A DNA stretch of 64,000 bases, taken from positions 1,178,001 to 1,242,000 of the forward strand of contig CP045205.1 of NCBI GenBank assembly GCA_009363175.1. Direction: 5' to 3'. Positions 43,904 through 53,711 of the stretch are shown here, one piece after another. Within the stretch, counting starts at the first letter, position 1, and the number at the start of each line of letters is the position of its first letter. A program made the translations under genes and the position numbers. The notes below the pieces were generated by a model. It ran no database searches. It was given only the letters and a program-made list of their open reading frames with translations, and was not told the DNA's origin. Origin of the DNA: Citrobacter telavivensis (GTDB lineage Bacteria > Pseudomonadota > Gammaproteobacteria > Enterobacterales > Enterobacteriaceae).

Positions 43904-44952
43904 CAGGCAACCTCACGTTTTTTGGCGGTGCGCACGGTATCCGCTGCGCTTTTTGCCGACGGATGCGGCTGGGGCGGCGGAGTGAAGCGGGCATATTTTT
44001 GCCGGCGGATATTACGTTCCAGCGCGCAGCGCAGGCGGCCATCAAATACCAGCACTGCCAGCAGAACCAGACCGGCAATAAAGTCATTCCACCAGGCCGG
44101 AATGCGCAGCAGGACCAGTACGCTATCGATTTGCGTCAGGAAATAGGCACCGAGCACGGCACCAACGATCGTCCCGGAACCGCCCAGCAGGCTGATTCCC
44201 CCCAGCACACAGGCGGCAATGGCTTTCATTTCCAGCCCGGTTCCCGTCTGATTAGGGATAAAGCCAATCTGTGAGGCAAAGACGATCCCGGCCAGCGCCG
44301 CCATGCAGCCATTGAGCGAGAAGGCCAGAATACGGATGGCTTCGGTACGCACGCCCAGTTGCCGCGCGCCCTGCAAATTATCTCCGGTGGCATAAAAACA
44401 ACGGCCAAAAGCGGTTTTTGCCAGCAGCCAGGCCATCAGCAGCATCAGCAGCAGGGTCAGCCAGCCGATGGCGGAGATCCCAAGGAAAACCGGAGCAGAG
44501 AGTTGCTTAAGCTGCGCCGGCAGTCCTTCAATCCATTTACCGCCCGTCCAGAGCAGCATGACGCCGCGATACAGGCCCAGTGTGCCCAGCGTGGCGACAA
44601 TCGCCGGGATTTTCAGCCAGGCGACCAGCACACCATTGATAAATCCTGCCAGCAGTCCCAGTAACAGCGTCGCGACGCAGGCCACAGGCAAGGGATATCC
44701 TGCGTTCAACAGCAGCCCCAACAGTACGGCGCACATCCCGGTTATCGATCCGACCGATACGTCGATATTGCGGGTCAGCATCACCAGCGTCGCCCCCATC
44801 GCCAGCAGCATGAGGATTTGGGCGCTGCTGAAGATCATCGTCAGCGTCTGAACGCTGAGGTACTGGCTGTCAAGCATCCCCGGTAGAACGAACAGCAGCA
44901 GCACAGCCAACAGTGCGGTTGCCTCGCGGTTATTCTGGATAAATTTCAACAT
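43903..44952 (-). CDS. lsrC: AI-2 transporter permease LsrC
   Basis: 349 aa, hydrophobic, paired with LsrD. ABC-contact region near LEMKAIAACVLGGISLLGG. It overlaps lsrA by 7 nt and lsrD by 1 nt, so the three are translationally coupled. Confidence 0.94.
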   Translation of the reverse strand: MLKFIQNNREATALLAVLLLFVLPGMLDSQYLSVQTLTMIFSSAQILMLLAMGATLVMLTRNIDVSVGSITGMCAVLLGLLLNAGYPLPVACVATLLLGLLAGFINGVLVAWLKIPAIVATLGTLGLYRGVMLLWTGGKWIEGLPAQLKQLSAPVFLGISAIGWLTLLLMLLMAWLLAKTAFGRCFYATGDNLQGARQLGVRTEAIRILAFSLNGCMAALAGIVFASQIGFIPNQTGTGLEMKAIAACVLGGISLLGGSGTIVGAVLGAYFLTQIDSVLVLLRIPAWWNDFIAGLVLLAVLVFDGRLRCALERNIRRQKYARFTPPPQPHPSAKSAADTVRTAKKREVA

Positions 44953-46499
44953 GGCGCTTCCCCGGAATGTGGTGTAGTCCCTGACGTGCGGTCGCCAAAC
45001 GCTACGTGCATGATGGTGTCGACATTAATCTCGTCGCCTTGCAGGGCATCGTCGCCCGTTTCCCCCTGGTGCATGACGTAAACGCGATCGGCCATCTGTT
45101 CGATCTCTTCCAGGTCAGACGAGATGAACAGCACCGCAACATTCTGCGCCGCAATACTGCGGAGCAACTGATAGATGTCGTTACGGGCAGAGACGTCCAC
45201 CCCGCGCGTCGGCTCATCGACAATCAGCACCTGCGGCGAGGCTTCGAGGCATTTGGCAATCAGAATTTTTTGCTGATTACCGCCGGAGAGCGTACGGGCA
45301 GGCTGTTCGGAATCGTTCAGCTTAATATTGAGCGCGCGACGATAGCGTTCGAGCGTGGCGCTGTCTTTTGCCGGATTTGCCCAGAAACCGCTGTGGTTGT
45401 GGGTTAACGCGCAAACATTCCACGCCAGCGAGGCGTCCAGATTCAGCCCTGACGATTGCCGATCTTCCGGCAGATACACCAGGCCGTGTTGCAGACGTTC
45501 GCGCGTGGAAAGCGCGGAGATATCTTTGCCGCCGAGCACCACGCTTCCGGCTCGCAGAGGCCGTAGCCCGTAAAGCGTTTCGGCAAGCTCGGTGCGCCCG
45601 GCACCGACCAGACCGGCCAGACCTAATATTTCCCCGGCGCGGACCTCGAAGCTGATGTTCATAAACCCTTCGCCGGTCAGATTCTCGAGGCTCAACACCG
45701 GCGTGCCCGCGTCGTGCTGCGGACGGTTGCCGGGTAGTTCCAGCCACAGTTTCTGTGTCGCACTTAGCGCGTTTGTGCGTGAGGCGGGCGTGATGGCCTG
45801 GATAATCTCGTCAGTGGTCAGTTCCGCCGTTTTCCCGGAAAGCGCAATGGTGCCGTCCCGCATCACGCTAATGTAATCCGCTATCTGGCGTATCTCTGGC
45901 AGCTTGTGGGAGATAAAGACGATCCCCACGCCGGTGCTCAACAATTCACGCAGGCGGCTGAATAAGCGATCGGTTTCCGCAGGCGTCAGCGAGGCGGTGG
46001 GTTCATCGAGGATCAAAATTCGCGAATCACGCATCAGCCCGCGCATGATTTCGACCATTTGTCGGTCGGCCACATCCAGTGAACCTGCCGGGCTGTTGAT
46101 ATCAAACTGGCAGCCCAGCGCGGCCAGCATTGCGCTCATTTTTTGCGTCGAGCTCTGGTGTTTGGGCAGACCAAAGAGAATGTTCTCTTTTACCGTCAGG
46201 CTGGGGAAGAGCAGCGGCTCCTGCGGCACAAGATAGATGCCTAACTGATGCGCCAGGATGGGCGTCAGTTTGGTACAGCGGGATCCCTCAATCTCAATGA
46301 TCCCGCTATCCGCTGGGGTAATACCGGCGATGATCTTCATCAGCGTGGATTTCCCGGCGCCATTCCCCCCCAGGAGCGCATGGACTTCGCCTTTGCGCAA
46401 GACAAAGTCAATGCCTTTCAGTACTTTGACACCAGAGTACTGCTTACAGACAGACTGTGCGCTGAGCAGTGGTGCGATCTTTTCTTGACTCATTTGCAT
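44946..46499 (-). CDS. lsrA: AI-2 transporter ATPase LsrA
   Basis: 517 aa from the ATG at 46499 (MQMSQEKIAPLL), which has GGAGG just upstream. A second ATG two codons later is also possible. An in-frame start at 46565 would lie in the LsrR operator region. It has two ABC domains: GGNGAGKST (first Walker A), LDEPTASLTPAE, GLVGAGRTE (degenerate second Walker A), LSGGNQQK and DEPTRGVD. First gene of lsrACDBFGE. Confidence 0.94.
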   Translation of the reverse strand: MQMSQEKIAPLLSAQSVCKQYSGVKVLKGIDFVLRKGEVHALLGGNGAGKSTLMKIIAGITPADSGIIEIEGSRCTKLTPILAHQLGIYLVPQEPLLFPSLTVKENILFGLPKHQSSTQKMSAMLAALGCQFDINSPAGSLDVADRQMVEIMRGLMRDSRILILDEPTASLTPAETDRLFSRLRELLSTGVGIVFISHKLPEIRQIADYISVMRDGTIALSGKTAELTTDEIIQAITPASRTNALSATQKLWLELPGNRPQHDAGTPVLSLENLTGEGFMNISFEVRAGEILGLAGLVGAGRTELAETLYGLRPLRAGSVVLGGKDISALSTRERLQHGLVYLPEDRQSSGLNLDASLAWNVCALTHNHSGFWANPAKDSATLERYRRALNIKLNDSEQPARTLSGGNQQKILIAKCLEASPQVLIVDEPTRGVDVSARNDIYQLLRSIAAQNVAVLFISSDLEEIEQMADRVYVMHQGETGDDALQGDEINVDTIMHVAFGDRTSGTTPHSGEAPC

Positions 46500-46531
46500 G
46501 CCACCTCCGTTCGGCCTGGGTAGAATCAGGT

Positions 46532-46733
46532 TGAACAAATGTATTGTGCGATTCGAATTGTTCATAACCTTATGACCTAACTGCTCATAAAACCGACGAA
46601 TAGATCACGTTTTATGCTAAAATGATCATCAATATTAAATTTGTTCAAACGAAAGCCCCTGAAATGTGGGTTTAATCACAGTTATTAACGACCAATGAAT
46701 GAACAATTGTGTTCAGAAATTCGATATGTTCAA
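46532..46733. promoter_or_regulatory. lsrA-lsrR control region with repeated LsrR-type half-sites
   Basis: The divergent region holds two inverted pairs of TGAACAA/TTGTTCA: 46532-46538 with 46558-46564, and 46641-46647 with 46700-46706. Another TGTTCAA lies at 46727-46733. One set is near each promoter, as expected for LsrR repression of both lsrA and its own operon. A CRP half-site (GATCACG, 46603-46609) is weak. Confidence 0.55.
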
Positions 46734-46748
46734 AGTGAAGACAGAATG

Positions 46749-47705
46749 ATGACTATTAATGACCCGATGATTTCCGAGCAAGGGATGTGTGAAGAAGAGC
46801 TGGTGGCGCGCATTGCGTGGTTCTATTACCACGACGGTATGACGCAGAGCGACATCAGCAACAGACTGGGGCTGACGCGGCTGAAGGTGTCGCGGCTGCT
46901 GGAGAAGGGGCATCAGTCCGGGATTATTCGCGTCCAGATTAATTCTCGCTTTGAAGGCTGTCTGGAATATGAAACCGAATTACGTCGTCGCTTTGACCTG
47001 AACAATGTGCGGGTCATCCCGGGACTTCCCGGCGCGGATGCCTGCGTTCGCCTGGGGATCGGCGCGGCGCATATGCTGATGGAGTCACTCCAGCCGCAGC
47101 AGATTCTGGCGGCGGGCTTCGGTGAGGCGACCATGAATACCTTAAAGCGGCTGAGCGGATTTATCTCTGCTCAGCAAATTCGCCTGGTGACGCTGTCGGG
47201 TGGCGTGGGGCCATACATGACCGGGATTGGACAGCTCAACGCGGCCTGTCCGGTCAGTATTATTCCGGCGCCGCTTCGCGCCTCCTCAGCGGAGATTGCC
47301 CAGACGTTAAAAAATGAAAACAGCGTCCAGGATGTCCTGCTGGCCGCCCAGGCTGCCGATGCGGCGATTGTCGGCATCGGCGCAATCAACCAGAAAGATG
47401 AGGCCACCATTATTCGCTCAGGCTATATCACTAAGGGTGAACAACTGATGATTGGCCGCAAAGGGGCCGTGGGCGACATTCTGGGTTACTTCTTCGATGG
47501 CGAAGGGCAGGTGATTTCGGAGATGAAGATCCACGATGAACTGATCGGGTTAACCCTCAATACCCTGAAGACGATCCCGACCGTGATCGGTGTCGCCGGG
47601 GGCGTGAATAAAGCGGAAGCGATCGCTGCGGCGATGAAAGGGGGTTATATCAACGCATTGGTCACCGACCAGGAAACTGCCGCCGCCATTGTCAGCGGGC
47701 AGTAA
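46749..47705 (+). CDS. lsrR: AI-2 response repressor LsrR
   Basis: 318 aa from the second of two adjacent ATGs at 46746/46749 (MTINDPMISEQGMCEEE). The in-frame start at 46695 would lie inside the operator region. SorC/DeoR-type regulator with HTH TQSDISNRLGLTRLKVSRLL, released by phospho-AI-2. The sugar-binding domain has GFGEATMNTL and LSGGVGPYMTGIGQL. Confidence 0.93.
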   Translation: MTINDPMISEQGMCEEELVARIAWFYYHDGMTQSDISNRLGLTRLKVSRLLEKGHQSGIIRVQINSRFEGCLEYETELRRRFDLNNVRVIPGLPGADACVRLGIGAAHMLMESLQPQQILAAGFGEATMNTLKRLSGFISAQQIRLVTLSGGVGPYMTGIGQLNAACPVSIIPAPLRASSAEIAQTLKNENSVQDVLLAAQAADAAIVGIGAINQKDEATIIRSGYITKGEQLMIGRKGAVGDILGYFFDGEGQVISEMKIHDELIGLTLNTLKTIPTVIGVAGGVNKAEAIAAAMKGGYINALVTDQETAAAIVSGQ

Positions 47706-47813
47706 TGCGTATCTGCCGTGCAGGCGCCCGGCAGGGGAGTAACAGAATTTCCGTTTGTACCGTGGAGAAAGCATTGACGACCTGACAGATATAATAAGCC
47801 GAGGACAAAAACG

Positions 47814-49406
47814 ATGGCCCGACCCTGTACCCTCTCTGAATCAGCACATTACCTGATGGCACTGGACGCCGGAACCGGAAGCGTCCGTGCCGTGATTTTC
47901 GACCTTGAAGGCAAACAAATCGCGGTGGGACAAGCGGAATGGCGGCACCTTGCCGTACCGGATGTTCCCGGCTCAATGGAGTTTGATCTGGGGAAAAACT
48001 GGCAACTGGCCTGTGAATGCATCCGTCAGGCATTACACAACGCCGGGATTGCGCCGGAAGCGATTGCTGCTGTCTCCGCCTGTTCGATGCGCGAAGGCAT
48101 TGTGGTTTATGACGCAGAGGGAACGCCCGTCTGGGCCTGTGCAAACGTGGATGCCAGAGCGGCACGGGAAGTCAGCGAACTGAAGGAGATCCACGACTAC
48201 ACCTTCGAAAGCGAGGTTTATCGCAGCACCGGTCAGACGCTGGCGTTGAGCGCCATCCCGCGTCTGCTCTGGCTGGCGCACCATCGTTCGGATATCTATC
48301 GTCGCGCTTCGACGGTGACGATGATCAGCGACTGGATGGCCTACATGCTCAGCGGCGAGCTGGCGGTGGATCCTTCCAATGCCGGAACCACGGGCCTGTT
48401 GGACCTCAAAACGCGCGACTGGAAGCCGTCATTGCTACAGATGGCCGGACTGCGCTCGGATATTCTCTCACCGGTAAAAGAGACCGGGACGCTGCTGGGA
48501 AAAGTGACGGCCCAGGCCGCCGCACAGTGCGGGTTAAAAGCAGGCACACCGGTGGTTGTCGGAGGCGGAGATGTTCAGTTGGGCTGCCTCGGCCTTGGGG
48601 TCGTACGTCCGGCGCAAACCGCCGTATTGGGCGGAACATTCTGGCAGCAGGTAGTGAATTTACCCGCGCCGATTGTTGATCCTGAGATGAACGTGCGCAT
48701 TAATCCACACGTCATTCCGGGGATGGTACAAACCGAATCCATCAGCTTTTTTACCGGTCTGACGATGCGCTGGTTCCGCGACGCTTTCTGCGCCGAAGAA
48801 AAGCTGATTGCCGAGCGTCTGGGCGTCGACACCTACACGCTCCTGGAAGAGATGGCCTCCAGGGTACCGGCAGGCGCATGGGGAGTGATGCCGATTTTCT
48901 CCGACCGGATGCGTTTCAAAAGCTGGTATCACGCAGCCCCTTCATTTATCAACCTGTCCATCGATCCAGAAAAATGCAATAAGGCCACGCTGTTCCGCGC
49001 GCTGGAAGAGAATGCGGCCATTGTGTCGACCTGCAACTTACAGCAAATCGCTGATTTTACGGGGATCCATCCCACGTCGCTGGTGTTTGCGGGAGGAGGC
49101 TCGAAGGGCAAGCTCTGGAGCCAGATTCTGGCGGACGTTTCAGGGCTGACGGTCAACGTTCCGGTGGTCAAAGAGGCAACGGCGCTGGGCTGCGCCATTG
49201 TCGCCGGCGTCGGGGCAGGGATCTGGTCATCCATGGCTGAGACCGGTGAACGACTGGTGCGCTGGGAGCGGGAGCATGTGCCAGACAAAGAGAAACATGA
49301 GCTTTATCGGGAATCACGAGAAAAATGGCAGGCGGTATATCAGGAACAGTTAGGTCTGGTCGATCACGGGTTGACCACCTCGCTGTGGAAAGCGCCGGGT
49401 TTATAA
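47814..49406 (+). CDS. lsrK: AI-2 kinase LsrK
   Basis: 530 aa, FGGY carbohydrate-kinase family. It phosphorylates AI-2 in the cytoplasm, trapping it and creating the LsrR inducer. N-terminal LMALDAGTGSVRAVIFD phosphate loop; C-terminal VFAGGGSKGKLWSQILADV ATP site. Nearly identical to E. coli LsrK as I remember it. Downstream of lsrR; a cupin gene follows after 12 bp. Confidence 0.95.
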   Translation: MARPCTLSESAHYLMALDAGTGSVRAVIFDLEGKQIAVGQAEWRHLAVPDVPGSMEFDLGKNWQLACECIRQALHNAGIAPEAIAAVSACSMREGIVVYDAEGTPVWACANVDARAAREVSELKEIHDYTFESEVYRSTGQTLALSAIPRLLWLAHHRSDIYRRASTVTMISDWMAYMLSGELAVDPSNAGTTGLLDLKTRDWKPSLLQMAGLRSDILSPVKETGTLLGKVTAQAAAQCGLKAGTPVVVGGGDVQLGCLGLGVVRPAQTAVLGGTFWQQVVNLPAPIVDPEMNVRINPHVIPGMVQTESISFFTGLTMRWFRDAFCAEEKLIAERLGVDTYTLLEEMASRVPAGAWGVMPIFSDRMRFKSWYHAAPSFINLSIDPEKCNKATLFRALEENAAIVSTCNLQQIADFTGIHPTSLVFAGGGSKGKLWSQILADVSGLTVNVPVVKEATALGCAIVAGVGAGIWSSMAETGERLVRWEREHVPDKEKHELYRESREKWQAVYQEQLGLVDHGLTTSLWKAPGL

Positions 49407-49418
49407 CAGGAGATCGTC

Positions 49419-49769
49419 ATGATTAAATCGAATGAAGCGCAGCATGAGTACCGTTTTGGCGACAGTGGTCCGAAGTATCTCATTCGCGGTCCGGTATGTG
49501 ACATGGGCGTCGTCATGCTCCAGCCCGGTCAGTCTTTTCCCAATCATCAGCACATCGAAGCCTGTGAAATTTTTTATACCCTGGCAGGCGAAGTGACGCT
49601 GTACCTGAACGGTGAGCCCTACACGTTAGGCTCAGGGGATGTTCTGCACTGCGATCCCGGTGAAGCGCATTTTCTGGTGAACAACGGGGATGTGCCGTGG
49701 AAGGGCGTCTTTGTGAAATCCCCCCATATACCGGGTGACAGCCATCCCGTCGAGCCTGCCGGGTATTAG
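49419..49769 (+). CDS. Cupin-domain protein in the lsrRK operon
   Basis: 116 aa. A single cupin_2 domain: PGQSFPNHQHIEACEIFYT supplies two histidines and a glutamate, and HCDPGEAHFLVNN the last histidine, so a metal site looks complete. It starts 12 bp after lsrK with AGGAGAT as ribosome-binding site, so it is co-transcribed with the AI-2 kinase. A role in handling AI-2 or a related sugar-like compound is an inference. Confidence 0.85.
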   Translation: MIKSNEAQHEYRFGDSGPKYLIRGPVCDMGVVMLQPGQSFPNHQHIEACEIFYTLAGEVTLYLNGEPYTLGSGDVLHCDPGEAHFLVNNGDVPWKGVFVKSPHIPGDSHPVEPAGY

Positions 49770-49796
49770 CTTCCGGGATTTGTTAATAGACATCAG

Positions 49797-49825
49797 CGGT
49801 CGGATAGTCATTTGTTATCCGACCG
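49797..49825 (+). terminator. Candidate terminator of lsrRK-cupin
   Basis: 10-bp perfect stem CGGTCGGATA / TATCCGACCG with a 9-nt loop, then TTTCG. The T-run is short. Confidence 0.55.
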
Positions 49826-49961
49826 TTTCGCTGCGATTTCCTCCTCGTTACATCTCGTTGCTCACCATTTTGTGATCAAGGCTAAAAAACACACAGACTG
49901 CCGCTCTCTCTGATTTACCTCTACGCACGGCCTGCATTACAGTGAATTTATAAATAAGAAC

Positions 49962-49984
49962 GTTGTTCTATAATGTAGAACAAC
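49962..49984. promoter_or_regulatory. 9-bp inverted-repeat operator over a TATAAT
   Basis: GTTGTTCTA-TAATG-TAGAACAAC, perfect, spans a TATAAT (49969-49974). This -10 is about 50 bp before the dehydratase start. The site is well placed to repress the dehydratase/symporter/xylosidase genes. The IclR-type gene at 55340 is the nearest candidate regulator. Confidence 0.55.
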
Positions 49985-50024
49985 ACTGGAGCGCCTGAAC
50001 CCCGTCGCTCGGGAGAGTGAGAAG

Positions 50025-51992
50025 ATGTCTATCAACACCATTTTTACGCCGCAGGACGAACAGTTCTATGCGGTGAAAACCCACGCAGCCGGCCCCCAGG
50101 GCGCGTTGCCGCTGACGCCGCAGATGTTACTGGAATCCCCCAGCGGCAATCTTTTTGGCATGACGCAAAATGCCGGAATGGGCTGGGATGCTAACAAGCT
50201 CACGGGCAGAGAAGTGCTATTGATTGGCACCCAGGGGGGGATTCGCCATTCGGATGGTCGTCCCATCGCACTCGGTTATCACACCGGGCACTGGGAGATT
50301 GGCCTGCAAATGTCGGCGGCGGCGAAGGAGATCACCCGCCTTAGTGGTATTCCGTTCGCGGCGTTTGTCAGCGACCCGTGTGACGGTCGCTCGCAGGGGA
50401 CGCACGGGATGTTCGATTCACTGCCTTATCGTAACGACGCGGCGATTGTCTTTCGTCGTTTGATTCGTTCACTGCCGACACGGCGGGCGGTAATTGGCGT
50501 GGCAACCTGCGATAAGGGCTTACCCGCGACGATGATTGCGCTGGCGTCAATGCACGATCTGCCGGTGATCCTCGTGCCGGGCGGGGCGACACTGCCGCCA
50601 ACCTTTGGCGAAGATGCCGGAAAGGTACAAACCATCGGGGCGCGTTACGCGAATAACGAACTGAGTTTGAAAGAGGCGTCCGAATTGGGGTGTCGCGCTT
50701 GCGCGTCGCCCGGCGGCGGATGTCAGTTCCTGGGCACCGCAGGGACCTCGCAGGTGGTGGCGGAAGCGTTAGGACTGGCGCTGCCGCACTCGGCGCTGGC
50801 GCCATCAGGCCAGGAGGTGTGGCTGGAGATTGCGCGTCAGTCGGCACGGGCAGTGATGGCGCTGGATGAGAAGGGGATTACCGCCCGCGACATCCTCACC
50901 GATAAAGCGATAGAGAATGCGATGGTGGTGCACGCGGCCTTCGGGGGATCGACGAATTTGCTGCTGCATATACCGGCTATCGCCCATGCCGCCAGATGTC
51001 GCCTGCCGGATGTAGCGCAGTGGAGCGCCATCAACCGCAAGGTGCCGCGGCTGGTCAGCGTGCTACCTAACGGGCCGGATTATCACCCGACGGTGCGCGC
51101 ATTCCTGGCGGGAGGTGTGCCGGAGGTGATGCTGCACCTGCGTCGACTGGGGTTACTGCATGAAGATGTGATGACGGTGACCGGGCAGACGCTCGGTGAA
51201 AATCTCGACTGGTGGGAGCACTGCGAACGACGGGTGAAATTCCGCCAGTGCCTGCGCGATCGGGACGGTGTGGATCCGGATGACGTGATCCTGTCGCCGG
51301 AGGGGGCAAAAGCCAAAGGGATGACCTCCACGGTGGCATTCCCGGTGGGCAATATCGCGCCTGAAGGTTCAGTTATCAAAGCGACGGCTATCGATCCGTC
51401 AGTGGTGGATGAGGACGGTGTGTATCGCCATACGGGCGAGGCACGCGTCTTTGTCTCCGAAGAGGCGGCGATCAAAGCCATCAAACAGGGGCAGATCCAG
51501 CAGGGCGATATCATGGTAATCATCGGTGGCGGGCCATCCGGCACCGGCATGGAGGAGACTTACCAGCTCACCTCGGCGCTGAAGCATATCTCATGGGGGA
51601 AAACCGTATCGCTCATTACCGATGCCCGTTTTTCCGGCGTATCCACCGGCGCTTGCCTGGGGCACGTTGCGCCGGAAGCGCTGGCGGGAGGGCCTATTGG
51701 CAAACTGCGCACGGGGGATGTGATTGAAATCGTGGTCGATCGCCTGTCATTGAAAGGCAGCGTGAACTTTATCGGCAGTGCGCAAGCACGATTGACGCCG
51801 GAGGAGGGCGCGACGGTACTGGCGGCGCGCGAGTTACATCCCGACCTGAAGGCCCATGACTATCTGCCAGATGATACGCGACTGTGGGCCGCGCTGCAGG
51901 CAGTCAGTGGTGGCACCTGGAAAGGGTGTATCTATGATACAGATAAAATTATTGAGGTGATTAACGCCGGGAAAAAAGCACTTGGGCTTTGA
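50025..51992 (+). CDS. YjhG/YagF-family D-xylonate (pentonate) dehydratase
   Basis: 655 aa, IlvD/Edd iron-sulfur dehydratase family. It matches E. coli YjhG/YagF, which turn D-xylonate into 2-keto-3-deoxy-xylonate. Cluster and active-site regions: SDPCDGRSQGTHGMFDSLPY, GVATCDKGLPATM and GGGCQFLGTAGTSQ. The C-terminal part has DARFSGVSTGACLGHV. No matching aldolase (YjhH/YagE) or xylose dehydrogenase gene is in the window. Confidence 0.92.
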   Translation: MSINTIFTPQDEQFYAVKTHAAGPQGALPLTPQMLLESPSGNLFGMTQNAGMGWDANKLTGREVLLIGTQGGIRHSDGRPIALGYHTGHWEIGLQMSAAAKEITRLSGIPFAAFVSDPCDGRSQGTHGMFDSLPYRNDAAIVFRRLIRSLPTRRAVIGVATCDKGLPATMIALASMHDLPVILVPGGATLPPTFGEDAGKVQTIGARYANNELSLKEASELGCRACASPGGGCQFLGTAGTSQVVAEALGLALPHSALAPSGQEVWLEIARQSARAVMALDEKGITARDILTDKAIENAMVVHAAFGGSTNLLLHIPAIAHAARCRLPDVAQWSAINRKVPRLVSVLPNGPDYHPTVRAFLAGGVPEVMLHLRRLGLLHEDVMTVTGQTLGENLDWWEHCERRVKFRQCLRDRDGVDPDDVILSPEGAKAKGMTSTVAFPVGNIAPEGSVIKATAIDPSVVDEDGVYRHTGEARVFVSEEAAIKAIKQGQIQQGDIMVIIGGGPSGTGMEETYQLTSALKHISWGKTVSLITDARFSGVSTGACLGHVAPEALAGGPIGKLRTGDVIEIVVDRLSLKGSVNFIGSAQARLTPEEGATVLAARELHPDLKAHDYLPDDTRLWAALQAVSGGTWKGCIYDTDKIIEVINAGKKALGL

Positions 51993-52321
51993 ATAATTAA
52001 AATTAATTTACCCGATCGCCGAAAAATTATTTCGGCGACTCATAATATGAACATGAAATATATTATCCTTTACGGGAGGGGTGCCTTTTTTTATTTTTCG
52101 GGAAAGTGAATCGTTATCACAGAAGTTAAAATACATAATCACTAAAGCAAATATGACAATTGTTGCCTCATCTAATCTCTCTCTACAATCTTCCTCGTAA
52201 GCATCATCTGATAAGCACACGGATAAAGGGTGTATTCCTCACAAAGTTCTCGTTCAGATATTTAATTTTGTAGGTCCCGGTCATTCGGAACGTATTTCTC
52301 TCATATGATCTGGAGGTAGAA
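51993..52321. other. Intergenic region between dehydratase and symporter genes
   Basis: 329 bp. An 8-bp inverted repeat CGCCGAAA-AATTA-TTTCGGCG at 52017-52037 just after the dehydratase stop could form a hairpin, but no T-run follows. TGGAGGT lies just before the symporter start. No gene is seen. Confidence 0.55.
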
Positions 52322-53701
52322 ATGCAGTTAACAATGAAAGATAAAATTGGTTATGGACTGGGGGACACCGCCTGCGGGTTTGTCTGGCAGGCCACGATGT
52401 TTTTACTGGCCTATTTCTATACGGATGTCTTTGGCCTGTCGGCAGGCGTGATGGGCACATTATTCCTGATTTCGCGCGTGCTGGATGCGATAACCGATCC
52501 ATTAATGGGGTTAATGGTCGATCGAACGCGTACCCGCTACGGCCAGTTTCGCCCCTATCTGTTGTGGGGGGCGATCCCGTTTGGCATCGTCTGCGTATTA
52601 ACGTTTTATACGCCTGATTTCTCCGCTCAGGGTAAAATTATCTACGCGTCTGTCACCTATATTTTACTGACTCTGGTTTATACCTTCGTTAATGTCCCCT
52701 ATTGTGCAATGCCCGGCGCCATTACCGCCGATCCAAAAGAGCGTCATGCTTTACAATCGTGGCGTTTTTTCCTGGCCGCTGCCGGTTCATTAGCCATTAG
52801 CGGCATTGCTTTGCCGTTGGTGAAAATTATCGGCAAGGGGGATGAACAAGTCGGGTATTTTGGCGCGATGTGTGTGCTGGGCATTTGCGGTGTGATACTG
52901 CTGTTTGTGTGCTTCTTTACGACCAAAGAACGTTATACGTTCGAGATTCAACCTGAATCCTCTGTTAAGAAAGACCTTAAATTGCTAATGGGGAATAGCC
53001 AGTGGCGAATTATGTGCGTCTTTAAAATGATGGCCACCGGTTCGAACGTTGTTCGCGGTGGCGCAACGCTCTATTTTGTAAAATACGTGATGGACCATCC
53101 TGAACTGGCAACGCAGTTTCTGCTCTATGGTAGCCTGGCGACCATGTTTGGCTCCCTTTGTTCGTCTCGTCTGCTCGGTCGCTTTGACCGCGTCACGTCG
53201 TTTAAGTGGATTATTGGCATTTACTCACTGATCAGCCTGAGTATTTTCTTTATTCCGTCGGACAATATCGCGCTGATATTTGCGCTGAATATTTTGTTCC
53301 TGTTTGTCTTTAATACCACCACCCCGTTGCAATGGTTGATGGCCTCTGATGTGGTGGATTACGAAGAGAGCCGAAGCGGGCGTCGCCTCGATGGCCTGGT
53401 ATTCTCCACCTATCTCTTCAGCCTGAAAATCGGACTGGCCATTGGTGGCGCGCTGGTGGGCTGGATCCTTGCCTTCTCCAGCTACTCGGCAGGTAACGCC
53501 GTGCAGCCAGATAACGTCCTGACAACCATCAAAATCCTCTTCTGTATCGTACCGGTCGTACTTTACGTCGGTATGTTTACGCTGCTTTCGTTCTACAAAC
53601 TGAGCAGCAAGCGTGTGGAAGAGATCAGCCAGCAACTGCAACGTCAGCGCACCGCGCAGCCTGAGAAAAACCCTGCCGATGCCGCTGTGGCGGTGAACTG
53701 A
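52322..53701 (+). CDS. GPH-family glycoside/pentoside:cation symporter
   Basis: 459 aa, about 12 membrane segments, melibiose/xyloside carrier (GPH) family. Landmarks: KIGYGLGDTACGFVW, RVLDAITDPLMGLMVDRTRT (the conserved acidic membrane site) and RYGQFRPYLLWGAIPFG. Likely imports xylosides or xylo-oligosaccharides for the next gene, as XynT (YagG) does in E. coli. The next gene follows by 10 bp. Confidence 0.9.
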   Translation: MQLTMKDKIGYGLGDTACGFVWQATMFLLAYFYTDVFGLSAGVMGTLFLISRVLDAITDPLMGLMVDRTRTRYGQFRPYLLWGAIPFGIVCVLTFYTPDFSAQGKIIYASVTYILLTLVYTFVNVPYCAMPGAITADPKERHALQSWRFFLAAAGSLAISGIALPLVKIIGKGDEQVGYFGAMCVLGICGVILLFVCFFTTKERYTFEIQPESSVKKDLKLLMGNSQWRIMCVFKMMATGSNVVRGGATLYFVKYVMDHPELATQFLLYGSLATMFGSLCSSRLLGRFDRVTSFKWIIGIYSLISLSIFFIPSDNIALIFALNILFLFVFNTTTPLQWLMASDVVDYEESRSGRRLDGLVFSTYLFSLKIGLAIGGALVGWILAFSSYSAGNAVQPDNVLTTIKILFCIVPVVLYVGMFTLLSFYKLSSKRVEEISQQLQRQRTAQPEKNPADAAVAVN

Positions 53702-53711
53702 GGAGAGAACC

